DNA of 64,000 nucleotides from Mesocentrotus franciscanus (Eukaryota > Echinodermata > Echinoidea > Camarodonta > Strongylocentrotidae), in assembly GCA_037976565.1 (NCBI GenBank), contig CP137686.1, positions 5,506,270-5,570,269 on the forward strand. Direction: 5' to 3'. The notes under the pieces are model-generated. The model had not been told where the DNA came from, made no database searches, and saw only the letters and a list, made by a program, of their open reading frames with translations. The translations under genes were made by a program, and so were the position numbers. This document shows, piece after piece, positions 21,501 through 34,320 of this stretch; positions within the stretch are counted from its first letter, which is position 1; each line of letters begins with the position of its first letter.

Positions 21501-24500
21501 CTCATCCTGGAGACAGAAAAGTAATACCATCAGAAATAAGAAAGGATGCATACATTGTAAATATTTATATTTTTATAAAATCATTATTCAAAATTCTTCT
21601 TGTTCGCTTTACCCTTGAGACAGAAAAGTAATGCCAATCGAACTAAGAAAGGACACATACATTGTGAATCTTAATTTTTGTAATCATTATTCAAAATTCT
21701 TCAAATTATCTTCCTCAAACAATAATGAAGCCTGCAAATATGTTCCAGTTTAAATCACTTAAAGCAACAAAATGAAAGGTATCCTGGGCAGCGTTTCACG
21801 AAACCGTTGTAAGTATAAGTTCACTGACATCCCATTGAAAAGTGTGCTTATTACAATACGCACATTTCAATGGATGTCAGTGAACTAGTACTTCTTACAG
21901 TTTTGTGAAACGCTGCCCTAAATCCTAGAATTAGGGATTTTAGGAGGATAGTATCGTATTATCTTTAATAGGAAAATGGAACTGCAAGTATAAACTCCTC
22001 ACATTATCTTATTCACAGTTTTGTTGATGTTGCAAGAAATGAGATAAGTACATACAGTTTGAAAAATAGTACACCTCTTTATGACATATTCTGGTACACT
22101 TTTTGACAAAAAATAAAACCAAGCACTCTGTAAATCTTCTGATCACAGGACAAACAGAATATTTTTTTATAAATCAATCAAATTGACTTGTAGTTGTAAC
22201 CTCTAACCTTTGACCTCAAAATCTTACCTCCCACATGGGTTTGATGCCATGTTTGAATAGATGATAGTCACTACTACTTGTAAGATCACATGGCCTTGCT
22301 ATATGGCTGTACAATGTCCAAAATTGTTCTACCTGTAAGCAGAGTAAGACAAAAAGTTTGTATTAAAGCAATGTTAAAGACCCTGTCGGAAGTAAAAAAT
22401 AAAATAGATGAATTTCATATCAATGGATTACAATCATATCAATTATATGCTATTTTAGTGTCTGTCAGAAGAGTAACAGCTCTCTGAAAACTCGAATTCT
22501 AAAGCTTTGAATTCAGAAGTTGGCGACATAAGAACTAGCTATCAACTTGATGACATCATCTTATGTGGAGTACTCATGACTATGCATTAATAAAGCACAG
22601 CTCATCACCTCAGCTATATAGGCAAGCTGGTCGGGTCCACAAGTTATGTCGTCATCGTAAATGTGGCAACTTTGACCCCTGCTCACCCGTAATTTGGAGG
22701 GGTGCAGAAAATTAGGTTTTAATTTGTTTTTTATGCAATACTGAAAGGGAAAACATTTGTTATTCCTTTATATTTTTATTCTACATTCATTCAGCTTTCC
22801 ATTGATATAAAGTTGCATTTTCATCAGATATGGTCTTTAAATTAATAATAAGTTTGCGATTTCACCAAGTGGGTAATCCTGAAAAGGACTACCGGTATTA
22901 GGTTTGAAAGGGGATAGAAAGAAATTGAGAGTGAGAGAGAGAGAGAGAGAGGGGTATTCTTTTGGTTTCATCCTGTGAAGGACTACTTGGTACTGTAAGG
23001 ATAGAGGTAGAGATATTAACAGAGGTATTCTTTCGTGAGACTGTGAGAGGGGTCCTGAATAGGACTGGTAAACCAGGTTATGAAAGCAAAGAGAGATCAC
23101 AGGCTCAACATTCTGAACAGGTTGACTGTCCTTCATCAGCAATGTGAGCAAAAAAAGAGGGGAAAAATCTTGCAGGTCGTATGGAAATCTTCTCCACAAT
23201 GCCCATTTAAATGACTAATATGCAAACAATTGAGGAAGAAACTTATTCAGTTCAGTTTGTTTATTCATTTCATTTTCTCTAAAACACATTAAAATGAAAT
23301 ACATATACAGCAATTACCATGAAATTGTGGACCCTTCCAAAAATTTCTTCTTTCATCACTTTACAATGTTCAAATACTCATCTTCATCAATCTTATATGC
23401 CTTATAATCTCTTCTGCATTTATTTCCACCAATGTTTAATGTTTGAAACCCAGTTGCTTTCATCCTTCCTGAACACAAATCTATCTAAAACATCATGTGT
23501 GTTTACAACATCAATTTCAAGTTCCTATAAATACAAAAAAATTACATAACTTTTCAATTTTACAAGAAATGTAATAGCACTATTGTATTTGATATATCTT
23601 TGCACAAGCAATAATTACCTATAAACTGAGTAAATGATGTCAGGTTGCCAAATATTTTCTTAAATACAGTTAACAATATGTGAAAATTTATTCTTTTGTT
23701 TCTTGAGAATGTGACATATTAAAACTTACATCTAAAAGTATTCAACAAAGGTTCTAATTCAAGCAGTCCATCTTTCATTCTTGAGTTACGTAAAAACACA
23801 AAAAACATCAACTTTACAAGGAGTATGAATAATTTAGTTGTTAACTGTATGTACAAGTATACCATATGTTGATAAAAAAATTAAGCATTCCCATTTACAA
23901 TCACTTAGTTACATTTCCACAGATAACACACACATACTAATCACTTACTGAAGCAAATGAACCAATTATTTTGATGTTCTGTTCGTAGTTTGCTGATGAC
24001 GCTTTGTTGCCTGGTGTACGTCTTGAAAACCAGAGGCAGTATGAATATTGTAGCTGATGCTCACCCTGTTTGCATTTCACTGTGGGCTGGGAAGAAAAGG
24101 TAGAAAACAAACATACAAATATCAGTAATCAGAGAGAGAAGGAAATTCATAGAATGCAAATTCAATGTAAAGTACCAATGTGTTTTAAGGTCACTAAATA
24201 GTTTCAGGACATTTTGAGAGCCATCTTTTTTTGCTATAATAGCTTTGCCTTTGAATTGTACCATATTCTAGACCTGTAAAAAAATGACAACACAAAGTTG
24301 AAGGAATTTTGTTTTGAGATTGATCACTCCTTGTGACTTTCGATCATTTTAAATAAGTAAAACCATGATGAATGTAGCAAGGGATACCAAAATGATAAGT
24401 ATTTTGGCTCATTATATTTGAAATGCTATAATTTCAGAGTAATACAAATTGAAAGTGCATTCTATGCAAAGCAATTAAATTAAAATAATACCCAAATTAA

Positions 24501-26510
24501 AATGATATTTAGTTTCTCATCTCCTCCTTCCTTTCTTCTGCAAGCCTCAATATTTTTGTGAAATTATATTTGTGTTCTCAAATAAATAAATAACAATCTT
24601 TGGACATCTAAACATGTAGGATGGATACAAAATAATGTAGATCTAGATCTAATGCAATTTCACCTTGTCTCCAGCATCTGTAGTGGATGTACAAAAAAAA
24701 ATTAATTAACAAAATTTGTATTGAAAATGACCCAATAGCATTTCACAGAAAAATTATCTTATATCAAATCAAATATAAAATTTCTGTAATTTTTATTTTC
24801 TTAGTTATTGATGAAGGAATAAATTTGTTGATAAGCAGGGGTGGTATAGAAACATAACTGCAATAATTATATCTAGGGTGCTTGTATGACTGAACATTTT
24901 CTTTAGAAAAATGGAAAATTTCTGAAGTTTTTAGAGCAGAGCAAATGGGAGGGTACCTCACAAGATACATCACAGAGTTGCCAAGTTGGGTTTGGTTGAT
25001 TGCACCTTCAAAATTTCATAACTTTCTTATTTCTAATCAGTTTTTGCTCAAACTTTCACTGACCTGTTTCTCTTATTTTTTACATGTATTAAAACCACCT
25101 TATCAGGGTGGACTTCCCCTTTGAATCTAATGCACCATCATTATGTAGGTATTTAGTATTTCAACCTCTCTTCTTTCCTCTCTTTAAAGGTAAAGACCAG
25201 TTTTGGAAATGCCCCTCTCTCAAAAAATTTAAATGGAAGCTCATATTACCAATCATGTGAAAGAATATGTTTTGACTAATACGTGATGATACAAATTTAG
25301 CCGGGAAAGTCAGAACACCGCCTACTAATTGATATATTTGGTAAATTATTATATCTATTGGGACCAAATAGATATTGCGCACGTGGTCCCGTAGTCCCAT
25401 ATACATCTTTCTGTGTACAGTGCTTGTAACTTTACCAAGACTGGGCCAAATTTCTTATCATTTTGATGATTCCAGAACCTTGCAGTACACACCAATACTT
25501 ATATGCTAGATGATCAACCTTTTCTGATCGATTCCACAAGGTTTCTTTTACAATGTCAATGCAATCGCATGGCCAGAACTGGTCTTTATCTTTAAAGGTG
25601 ATCGTTTGACCAAGTCCATCAGGAAATGAACTGAAATAGACTCATGTACATGTCGGTGAACAGAGTAACTTTAATACCCATACTATTTTATTACAATGTT
25701 ATTTTGATGAAGTTAATCAGGAAGTTACAAATAAATGAGCTATATGACATTGAGTTAATAGCACAACCTACCCATTCTATTTGATGTGGGTCTTCAATTT
25801 CATCCTTGTTTAGTGACTGCTCTATTTGTACTTCCTCACGGTCTTCTCCACTGTCGTCGTCTTTCAACCTTACAAAATAAATAAATCAAGGACAAGAATC
25901 GTGGTAAATCGTTTAGCTTTCTTGATGAACTGATTGGGTTTTATTTTATAACACACAAAGCTTAGTAAGGTTGCTGCTATGAGTGGGTACTATCAGTTTA
26001 ATTAGTGATTGCAGCACATCAAAAACTGAATCATTGACATAATTCATGTCACTCACTCATCTTACAGTTTTTACACGGATTCAAACTCAAAGATTGAAGA
26101 AAGACAAAACAATAATAATTAGACTAGAATCTATAGAACTCTACTAGTCTAAAGACTAATAGTAGACCTCTAGATATCTAATACAATTACAAAATTAACA
26201 AAATTGACAAATTGAAAAATATTCATAAAAAACAAAATTTTAGTCAAAATACCATACAAGTTTCACACTAGTCACATTCACTCTTATACATAAATGTGAC
26301 AATTTCATTTCACACTTTCAACCTAAACTAAAGACAAGTAATGAAGGAAACAAAATCAAACTGCGTGTGCCATTCATAGAGTCACAGCAGAGAAATTAAT
26401 AGGTGGGACTGACAAATAAAACCAGGTACCAATGACACAGCTGTTACACCCATAATCACACATAATGCAGCTATTTAGCAGCATACTTACATGTCGAATT
26501 GATTATTCAT
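18581..26510 (-). CDS. EIF4E2: eIF4E2 (4EHP), cap-binding translational repressor, complete, 7 exons
   Basis: Exons (minus): 26510-26491, 25868-25772, 24086-23949, 22332-22228, 21506-21354, 20464-20328, 18623-18581; GT-AG introns, consistent phases, 230 residues. 4EHP binds the mRNA m7G cap but not eIF4G and blocks initiation with partners such as GIGYF. The start MNNQFDMLKDDDSG matches human MNNKFDALKDDDSG. Conserved blocks follow: HQLQYSY..WFSRRTPG (48-65), YEQNIK (73-78), VEQFW (86-90), GIKPMWE (114-120), GGKWIVRLRKGLASRLWENL, GEQFMVGEEICGAVVSVRF, EDIISIWN, VLNLPPNTIMEYKTHTDSL. Both cap-stacking aromatics are present: Tyr73 (human Tyr78) and Trp119 (human Trp124). The last exon ends KDRSSFRNTDVFMR, like the KDNSSFRNT tail of a human isoform. 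A second phase-compatible terminal exon lies downstream. Introns carry a hAT-like MITE, a foldback and other repeats. It is head-to-head with MED4. Confidence 0.95.
19067..20222. mobile_element. hAT-like non-autonomous transposon, CAGGGTTCGTAC ends
   Basis: The left terminus CAGGGTTCGTAC is inverted at the right as GTACGAACCCTG. Both ends continue into repeated TCCATGACTTTCCATGAC words. The flanks carry the direct repeat TTCCA (19062-19066 and 20223-20227), a 5-bp target duplication. No transposase frame is visible in its 1156 bp. It lies in the last intron of eIF4E2. Confidence 0.8.
21009..21275. mobile_element. MITE with ATAGGCCATTTTC termini
   Basis: ATAGGCCATTTTCATAATGTAAC at left and GTTACATTACGAAAATGGCCTAT at right form TIRs of about 23 bp. 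The inner arms also pair (CACCTGATACGAATAATTG / TTTGTAACAGGTGAACGAAAT). The centre is GTTGCTAGGTAGCAACAACC. A diverged copy starts at 48198 and a fragment at 15637. Confidence 0.75.
21785..21919. mobile_element. Foldback element, GGGCAGCGTTTCA family, copy 1
   Basis: GGGCAGCGTTTCACGAAACCGT at left and its complement ending GTTTTGTGAAACGCTGCCC at right; inner arms AAGTTCACTGACATCCATTGAAA-type words pair around a short loop. Further copies are at 46935-47071 and 54579-54722. Confidence 0.8.
24960..25126 (+). repeat. Dispersed repeat ending GTGGACTTCCCCTTT, partial copy
   Basis: The order of words (CATCACAGAGTTGCCAA, AAAATTTCATAACTTTCTTA, TTTTTGCTCAAACTTTCACT, TTATCAGGGTGGACTTCCCC) is shared with 29516-29836, 41381-41600, 42640-42958, 47265-47462 and, reversed, 55985-56225. 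Probably a MITE. Confidence 0.6.
25183..25598. mobile_element. MITE with TTTAAAGGTAAAGACCAGTT termini
   Basis: The left end TTTAAAGGTAAAGACCAGTT is the inverted counterpart of AACTGGTCTTTATCTTTAAA at the right. The 416-bp interior is non-coding. It lies between exons 2 and 3 of eIF4E2. Confidence 0.75.
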
Positions 26511-27187
26511 CTCGAGTCTCGCAGATTGCGGTCTAAAAGCAGATAATTTACGGTTGAAATCCTGAAATTCTGGACGGATTCGAGATTAGTGCACGTTCAA
26601 CGTGATATGTCGATATCGATATCGCAGCTTTAAAGATTTGATATCGTTTTTTTATTTTTATTTTTATTTTTATTTTTAAATGGGGCCGAGGGGCGTGGGT
26701 GGTTTGGGGTGGAGGGGGTTAACGGTGTCAAGAAACGGGAGAATGGGTAGGCCTACAGAATTACATCGGGGTATAGAGCAAGTTGGGGACTGGTGTATAT
26801 GTATTATGCATGTGAAGCACTTGGGAGCCCCACTTTTTTTCTTTATATTATTGTATTTTTATATTTTTAATTTGTTTACTTGATATATATATATATGAGC
26901 CTGTATAAAATATCTCTTGGACTAGATGGCGGTTAATTTTTTGTTATTCAAAATGGAATATGTACCATTTTTGATTTTCATAAAGGCATGATAACAGTGT
27001 TATCGATCTATAGCTCCCACAATATTAGGTATCCTATATATAACGGACTAGAATCCGACTAGAATTGCCAATTCCTCACCACTGATTATGTACGTCCTTT
27101 TTCGTCAATAGGCCCGCCAACTATATAGGTATATGCACAACCTGTTTGTGAGCGCTATATATTAGTATTGTTCCATCGTGACAGATT

Positions 27188-27231
<44 letters not shown>

Positions 27232-28446
27232 ATACAGGTGTGTCCAAAAAAGATAGTTTGGGAAAAATTTTAGCATGACATCATCAACTCCGTAATTTAA
27301 TATTATTACCTGTACTAATTTAACATCACTATGTCATATGTCATTCCCTTTGGGAATTTTATTTGTCATATATTATATATTTGAAAGGTGTTGTAACGAT
27401 TCAAGCTCTATTTGCTTACGTTTCATCACCTTATTGTGTGTTCTCTCTTTAAACTGTATAATAGTTGCAACTTGTCTGATAAAACATTGTTATCAAGAAA
27501 ATAATAATAATAATATTAAAAAGCTGAAAGGCGCCTTGGTGATTATATAGTTCTTGACTGATTGCCATTACAAAAAAAAAAAAAACTTCATGTGAAGTCA
27601 ATTCAAATCGATTGTAAAATTGAAAATGATTTGTTATATTATATTCTTTTTCATGTGATGTTAACTCCAATGAATTGTGAAATTGTGAACATGCATGCAT
27701 GCATAAATAAATTAATAAATTCTAGTGCAAGACTTAATTTAAAACGAAACCATAACTTTATTACTTTTTCATCCGATTTTCATGAAACTTTCACCTTTCT
27801 GTTTGTTTAATATTTCTCCTTTCATTAAATTCAACTTGCAAATTGGTCATGGCACATTTCATCGTATTTGAGGTGTTCGATACCGTTTGTTGTTTATATA
27901 CTCCCATGTTTTAATTAATTCTCCTCAAAATTAGATGATAATAATATTAGTAACATTTATATTGCACACGAATTAATCTATCCCAGGGGATGTTCAAGGC
28001 ACCTACGAAATGTTATTATTGGCTTTAGCCCAACTGATCTAAGGAGCTCAAACTTCAAAGCATTCAAGAAATACATTTTTCATTTTCATTTGGTTTCATG
28101 ATGTTTAGCAAATAGGCCTATATATACATGTCCTTTCGAAAAATCAAGGTAAGCTATAGTGCGTCATCTATCGAATGTACGAACATGACAATGACGTGTT
28201 ATATTGAAATTGCCCTTGGGAGATGATTTTTCGAAAATATTTGCTATCGTTTTATTTATTTATCATTTTTATTTTTGAAGAAGAGGAAGCTATAGCTAGT
28301 TATTACTATAGGCCCGGAGAGTCGCGAGTCTTTGGCTAGTCCATTCCTCCCATCTACTAGCGCGAGTCTCAGAGACGAGATGAGAGAGGTAGAGCACCAT
28401 CTACGTTGAAAGCAGCCACAATTAGACACACAAAATAAGTCTAAAA
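26511..28446. other. Head-to-head region of eIF4E2 and MED4
   Basis: About 1.9 kb lies between the two ATGs. It carries (TTTTA)n near 26650-26680, a (GA)n run at 27191-27228, a SINE-like fragment at 27941-28010 (TAACATTTATATTGCACACG), and a purine/pyrimidine-mixed, repeat-free 120 bp just before MED4 that looks like a 5' UTR. TATCGATATCGAT at about 26610 resembles a DRE-type element. No TATA box is obvious. Confidence 0.5.
27191..27228 (+). repeat. (GA)n microsatellite
   Basis: Nineteen or so GA dinucleotides without interruption. Confidence 0.95.
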
Positions 28447-31400
28447 ATGGCAGCCTCCATGACGGCAAAATCAAGACTTCTGTCTCTTGTCGAAGAAGCA
28501 GAGGTTTTAACAAAGTAAGACATTCTAAAATTTGTATTTTGTATATTGTTAGCTATGAGGAATTAATAGAGATAAAGTGATTTTACGCTACTCATGATGT
28601 TATCAAATTTGTTGATCTGTTAGCTGTTGACAGCTCGGCTTGAATTCCTGGCTTGACTGAGCTTGATATGGATTCAGTGCGAGAGGCAGGCCACAACTCC
28701 TGCGGCGGGATCGGGACCCACGTCCACACCATGTACCATGCACCATGACCGGCTGCATAATCATGCCGTCATGGATATGGGACTGTCCTTGACGGTCCTT
28801 CGCGGACTCGAAGCCCGCATCTAGCTGGCTCTCTTAATATTATGTTTTGATACTATTTGTACTACTTGTACTTGTAGAGCATCTCTGATTTTGTAAAAAC
28901 AGATTTAGTCTAGATGAGGGGTCTTATCAATAAAATCATGAATTTCATACTCTGTTTGACTTTGAGTCTGTAGTCTGTTTGACTTTGACTCTGTTGCATC
29001 TATTCTATTTCTAATTCATATCAATCATAATTCATATCATTATCATAGACATAGTCTAGATTGGGCCTGAAATGAAAAGACTGAAATATCATTTCCCAAG
29101 CCAGGCCAGCCGGCCAGGGTCTGTTAAAGTGTCGTACTGTATTTGAGGAAAATGGTGGCCCCATGAGAAATGATATTGACCATTTTTTGCACTGCTTCCC
29201 TGCTACTCTACTTTATTCTTACTCATAAAATAATTTCTGTTTGTACAGAGACCTCGGTGAAGCAACTTCAGCTGTTCGGCAGAGAGTGCCTCATCCTGAT
29301 GAACCTCAAGTAAGTTCAACTCGTATTTCAATCGCAATGGTCGTTTGTTTCCATCTTGCTCTCTTTTCTTCTTTTCCTATTTTCCTATTTTCTTCATCTT
29401 CTTTTTCTATTCATTTTTTCATTCAGTATTTGTTACAAAATAGATATTTTGATCATCCTCCTTGTTCTCTTTTTCTTCTTCTTCTTCATTTATCTTCCTT
29501 TAATCATCATTCCCTTTTTTCAATCATACATTCACCGTAAATACAATTATTGCAAATATGTTTTAACATAACCCTGTATTAAACAAATCTATTCCATCAT
29601 CAATAACTAAGAAAATGAAAGCTTATGACATTTTCTGTACAGAGCAAATTGGAGAGGAGCTTGCAAGATACATCATATTGTTGCCAATTTGTGTTTCACT
29701 GATAACAACTTGAAAAAATCATAACAATCCTATTATTAATCAGATATTGCTCAAACTTTCACTAATTTGTTTCTCTCATTTTTCTGCTTTTATTAAAACC
29801 AAGTTAATGCCAGAGTGGACTTACCTTTTAACAATGCTGTAAACTTAAAGTTGAAGCATGCTATAAAATTGTTGTATTTGATAATTGATCTACAGATTAT
29901 GGAGATTTTGATGAAGAAAAATGAAGAGCTTGAAGCAACATTGAAAGAGACAGAAGAACAGAGGAAGATGAAACAAGAGATTGAAGGCCTTCAGGAGGAA
30001 GTGGATAAGAGAGATGAAGATATCAAAACTTTACAGAAGCAACTCAAAGAAGCTGAATATATTCTGGTAAATAAACCACTGATAGTGTTTGAAATTAAAA
30101 TATTGAACTCTATAAAATACTGTTTTGTCAATACTGATGAACACTATTAGTATTTGTATATGTTGTATGTCATATATAGTTCTAACTTAACCTCTGAGGG
30201 CACTGATACAAAGATGGCATAGCATCAGAGAAAAAAAAATGTATGTGAAAGAAAGTGTGATTTAAACTTGGAAAGATAAATGAAGAATAGTCCTGTCAAA
30301 AATATATTTAAAAATCTTTTTTTTTTAAATTGCTATTAAATATAAAAGGAATGTTGTGCATCGATGAGTGAGTGGATCTTTTATTGTACTTGTCTGTTGT
30401 TGACGTGTTGTATTTTTTAACTCTATCAAGTTTAGAGTGAATTTGTTCATATCGTAGCATATTTTGATACCACAAGCATAATTTTCTGAAACATATTCCA
30501 ATCTTAAAGTTACATATTTTTCACATTGCTTTGTCTAAACACCATTTCTACACTTCATGGCACACTTTGCAGCTACTGTACTCGCCTCACCTACCATCCC
30601 AGTAAAGCTTCCTGAGTGAGCTGCTAAAGGGATTACTTCATCAAGTAACACAGTTTAATGGGGGAGTCTTTCATTTTTTTTTGACATGTATCCAATTCAT
30701 CTAATGTAGTTAACATTTCAGATATAATTTGAAATAAGAAAGGACTCTATGGGATTGCATTTCCTAGCACAGTACATTCCCATGTATTCAAATATACCAC
30801 ATTTTTTTGTCACTGCGAAACCTACAGGCCACAGCCATCTACCAAGCCAAGGAGAAACTCAAAGCTATCAAGCAAGCCAAGAAAGGTGCCATATCTTCAG
30901 AGGAACTCATCAAGTACGCACATCGGATCAGTGCTACCAATGCTGTGGCTGCACCTCTTGCATGGGAACCAGGTTTGTGTTGCCAATTTAGTGAAGAGAT
31001 TGATGTTACTTTTCAAGTTTTCATGTCTTTACCCTCTTTATTAAAGGTACTATGTCCCATTTGCAGGCCCAAAACATGAAAAGGTTAAATTCCAACAGCA
31101 TTTGAAAGACAATACTAATTTGTAACTTCCTTAAAAAAAAGGGGGGCTTGAAAATGTCTTTAAGTGGGAAAATAACGACTATTAGTTGTCGAATCGACTT
31201 AGGAGCTATAGAGCCAGTAAGTAATAGTCTGATTTTTCAGACCATTGTACCGAATGGTCGTACGTTTTATGCTGCGCAAAGATTCAATCAGTTTAATTTT
31301 GGCCATTACAAGAAGTGGGTTATTGATGTAGACAAATGCTCATGTACCCTTTACAGCTCATTTTATGTATGTTATTACCAAAGATGAAAAAGCCAGTCAG

Positions 31401-33545
31401 TCACTCAATAGTGTCTGACAGTGAAGTCTAGCAAGTAAACGGGTTTCCTTGCATAATTTGAATATTAGGACACTGCTAATGTTTAAATTTCACAGATAGG
31501 ACATACATGACATATTCATAATTCCTGCAAAGTTCTACAGAATTTGATGTTGGCTGCAAAAGGGACATAGTATCTTTAAGTCACTAATTCGGTTCTCAAC
31601 TCCATGTTACTACATTTTCTATATTTTCTACAAAATTTAGAAGGTTCGTTGTTCTTCATCATAGTTATAAGTATTCTTTCAATATTTCCAAGATTTACAT
31701 AGATTTGAAGAAAATGTCTTGTTTCATGTAATAAAAGCCAAATAGTAGGCTAGTATTTGGCACCCTGTAAAGTTTTCACCTTGTCATAATGTGGGATCCT
31801 CAGAAGTCTTATTCAACTAGGCACTGTCTTGAAAAGTGGGGCCTAGAAATTGTGTTAAAAACATTTACGTCTCTTGACTCTGTACTACTCTGTACTTTCT
31901 CAAATACAATGTCTTTTGTCAATTGTAAATTACCAGCGGGTACATGTACATGTACCTTATCTGACCATTCCTGTAACATATGTTTGCTCCTTTCACATCA
32001 GTTGATCCTGGTAGACCCTACTCAACAGATCTTGAGTTGAGAAGCCATTGTCAATAGTCAATTTGTACATACCCAAGAAGCTTTTTTTTTATTTTTGCCG
32101 AGAAAAATCCACAATTTATCTCAATTGCATTGCATACAGTGTACAAATCAAATCGATGGCTGTCACTACAGCATTTTGCCATATCTTGAATGATTGTTTG
32201 CCCTTTTTACATCAGGTGATCCTCGTAGACCCTACCCAACAGATCTGGAGATGAGGATGGGTATCCTTGGAAGGCTGAGTAATCTACCTCAAGTAGGACT
32301 AAACGGTGCAGGAGGTGGAGATGGTGCACAGAGTACAGGTGAGCTACCCCCTGCATTTACCGGTAAATCAAATTGAAGGTCTCAGATACTCTCTGGCCCC
32401 CTGAGGCTCATCGATATTATACCCCCACTTGCTGGCTAAAATGCCCCTTTCAATGCCCCTTTCAACGCCCCCTACAAAGCTTGAGGATATTTTTAGGGTT
32501 TCCTGTTGCTATAAAGATGCAGAGTAGTGGGCTCTCAGGGGGAATTCGCCACCATTTGGTCGTTTACCCAATAACAGGTGTTGTCAATCGTCAGTTTTAT
32601 GACCAACAGGCATTATGTAATGCTCTGCATTTTCCATTTAGTTATCTTAAGTTTCCCTCACCCCAAGACTCTCCGAGAGACTGGGGGCTATTTCTTGATA
32701 GGTCTACAGGTTTTAATACTATGTGCAGACTTGTATTAATGGTATTTCCACCAAATCTGGTGTCAGCGAATTATGGCCTTCTGCACATGGAAACTGATAA
32801 CCCTCTCTCTTTAAATTTGTTCCCATTGTATTGGCCATAGTGGCCTGTGCATAAAACTTTGGACATTCAATGCCTGCAATTTGTTCTTGTTGCAAAGTTG
32901 TGGTTGGGGATGAGGGAGGCTATGTCAGTTCACATACAGTCAAACCTGTCTTAGTGGCTACCTAAGATAAAGGCCACCTGTGTATTGCCTCCCTCTAGAA
33001 GGAAGCATGTGTTGTAGCACCTGTCTATAATGGCCACCCGTCTGCTTTTTGTGTTTTCGTTGGGTGGACTTAATAAACAGGTTTGACTGTACTAAGATTT
33101 GAAGCTATTTCAGGTATGTGCAGCAGCAGTGGTTGTGGTCACCTTTTCCATTTGGCTTTATTACAGACAAATTTTGTTTTTTACTTTGCTGATTCTTCTA
33201 TTTTAGGGTTTTGAATAAAACAAAAATTTCAGTGGAAAGAAAGGGGCAGGCAGAATTGGGCAAAGCATAAGTTTAACAAACCCTGTGTCAAAAAGAATGA
33301 GCCATCTTCTTAGTTTACAGGTAGCTGTATAATACTGTATATTTTGTTTTGCGAATTCCACAGCGGGTGCTACTGGAGGCCTGACCTGGAAACCTTCAAG
33401 CGAACTCACAGCAAGTCGCAGTATGTCAACAGGGGTCAATCGTATCACAGGGGATGCTGGGATAGACCTTGGCAAGGAGAACGAGGATGACGTTGAGATG
33501 ATGTCATCGGATTCAGAAAGTAGCAGTTCCAGCGATAGTTTCTGA
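28447..33545 (+). CDS. MED4: Mediator complex subunit 4, complete, 6 exons
   Basis: Exons: 28447-28514, 29249-29309, 29896-30066, 30828-30972, 32216-32338, 33364-33545; GT-AG introns and matching phases give 249 residues (human MED4 is 270). MED4 is a core subunit of the Mediator middle module, which links activators to RNA polymerase II in the nucleus. The order of features fits the family: N-terminal [21 protein letters not shown], a coiled coil (about residues 44-100) ending [19 protein letters not shown], then the signature [61 protein letters not shown], and an acidic Ser-rich end [23 protein letters not shown]. The G|D junction in GDPRRPYP is split by intron 4, which also holds a decayed copy of exon 5 (32002-32041) and a ~540-bp MITE that starts 69 bp after exon 4. 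Head-to-head with eIF4E2, tail-to-tail with the S28 peptidase. Confidence 0.97.
29516..29836 (+). repeat. Dispersed repeat ending GTGGACTTACCTTTT (MED4 intron 2)
   Basis: The segment runs CAATCATACATTCACCGTAA, ATCTATTCCATCATCAATAAC, GGAGAGGAGCTTGCAAGA, TTGCTCAAACTTTCACTAAT and GAGTGGACTTACC. The same words in the same order are at 42640-42958, so the two are copies of one element. Confidence 0.75.
31041..31579 (+). mobile_element. 540-bp MITE family, copy 1 (MED4 intron 4)
   Basis: The ends TTAAAGGTACTATGTCCC and GGGACATAGTATCTTTAA form inverted repeats continuing into CTTTTGCAG / CATTTGCAGG. Copies 2, 3 and 4 are at 49109-49640, 57451-57988 and (inverted) 61237-61776. The interior carries a 79-codon open frame (31148-31387) conserved in copy 3 but broken in copies 2 and 4; I do not treat it as a gene. 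Confidence 0.85.
32002..32041 (+). pseudogene. MED4: Decayed duplicate of MED4 exon 5
   Basis: After an intact acceptor (TTTCACATCAG) the frame reads [14 protein letters not shown], against [14 protein letters not shown] in the real exon 214 bp further on. It fits the phase left by exon 4 and then meets a TAG within about 5 codons of the homologous part. The preceding pyrimidine tract TTTGCTCCTTTCACATCAG also matches that of exon 5 (TTTGCCCTTTTTACATCAG). No good donor follows. Confidence 0.8.
32937..33089. mobile_element. Pogo/Tigger-like MITE with TA target duplication (MED4 intron 5)
   Basis: CAGTCAAACCTGTCTTAGTGG at left and its counterpart ACAGGTTTGACTG at right, flanked by TA on both sides. 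Only 153 bp, no coding capacity. CAGT...ACTG ends with TA duplication are typical of the Tc1/mariner-pogo group. Confidence 0.8.
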
Positions 33546-33776
33546 TGACAAGGGACAGTGGAATTGTATCTCGTTTTGACTGGACTCTTGACTGATGGAG
33601 CAAACATTTGTTTGAAATGGTCATCTTTGATAATTGCGATAACATCAGTATTCTTGCCAATGCACAACACACTTGATGCTCATTCCAAGCTTGAGGAACT
33701 TCAGAAGTAAAAAAATACCAAAGGTGAATTCTCTCCAACAAGAGTACCAAGAGGGATGATAAATATTTGGATGTTT

Positions 33777-34062
33777 ATAATAATAATAATAATGATACTC
33801 AGTTTTTATATAGCGCTTATTACAATCACTAAGCGCTTCCAAACTTGGAGATTATTACCCTGGCTTTAGCTGTGCTGCCATTACGGCGCTCTAGCATTTC
33901 AAAGAATTAATTCCTGCCAGGTACCCATTTACATCACCTGGGTTGAGTGTGGCAAATGTAGATCAATGTCTTGCCAAAGGACATTAGTGCCGCGGCGGGT
34001 CTCGAACCGCGGACCTTGTAATCGACAGTCCGGCGACTTAACCTCTCGACCACGGCATGACA
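33777..34062 (-). mobile_element. tRNA-derived SINE, minus orientation
   Basis: Read on the minus strand: a tRNA-like head with A box TGGTCGAGAGG and B box GGTTCGAGACC, then the body CAATGTCC-TTTGGCAAGACATTG..CCAGGTGATGTAAATGGGTACC, the GCGCTATATAAAA tail and (ATT)n. It lies in the presumed 3' UTR of MED4. Confidence 0.85.
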
Positions 34063-34320
34063 AGGACCTTTTTGTATATACATGTACCGGTAATTTGAAT
34101 GTAATTGTGGTTTCAAAGTTGTTTTTTTTAAGAAAACAAAAATCAATGATGCTGACAAGTGTATACAGCACAACATGGTAGCATTGTTCTTTATATGTGA
34201 TTAACAAGATGTTTCACTTCAAAGCTATACTGAACTGATAACTTTCTGCCCTGTTTATTGCCAAGCATGTTTTTGTAACTAAAAGATGAAAGGTGGACTG
34301 GTCAAATTAGGGTCCTTTTT

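Noticed and set aside
31148..31387. 79-residue protein gene (also 57557-57796)
   Set aside because: It lies wholly inside a MITE; two other copies have frame breaks and the frame shows no known motif.
32373..32840. 155-residue open frame in MED4 intron 5
   Set aside because: It lies between two firmly placed MED4 exons, has no motif and no splice signals of its own.
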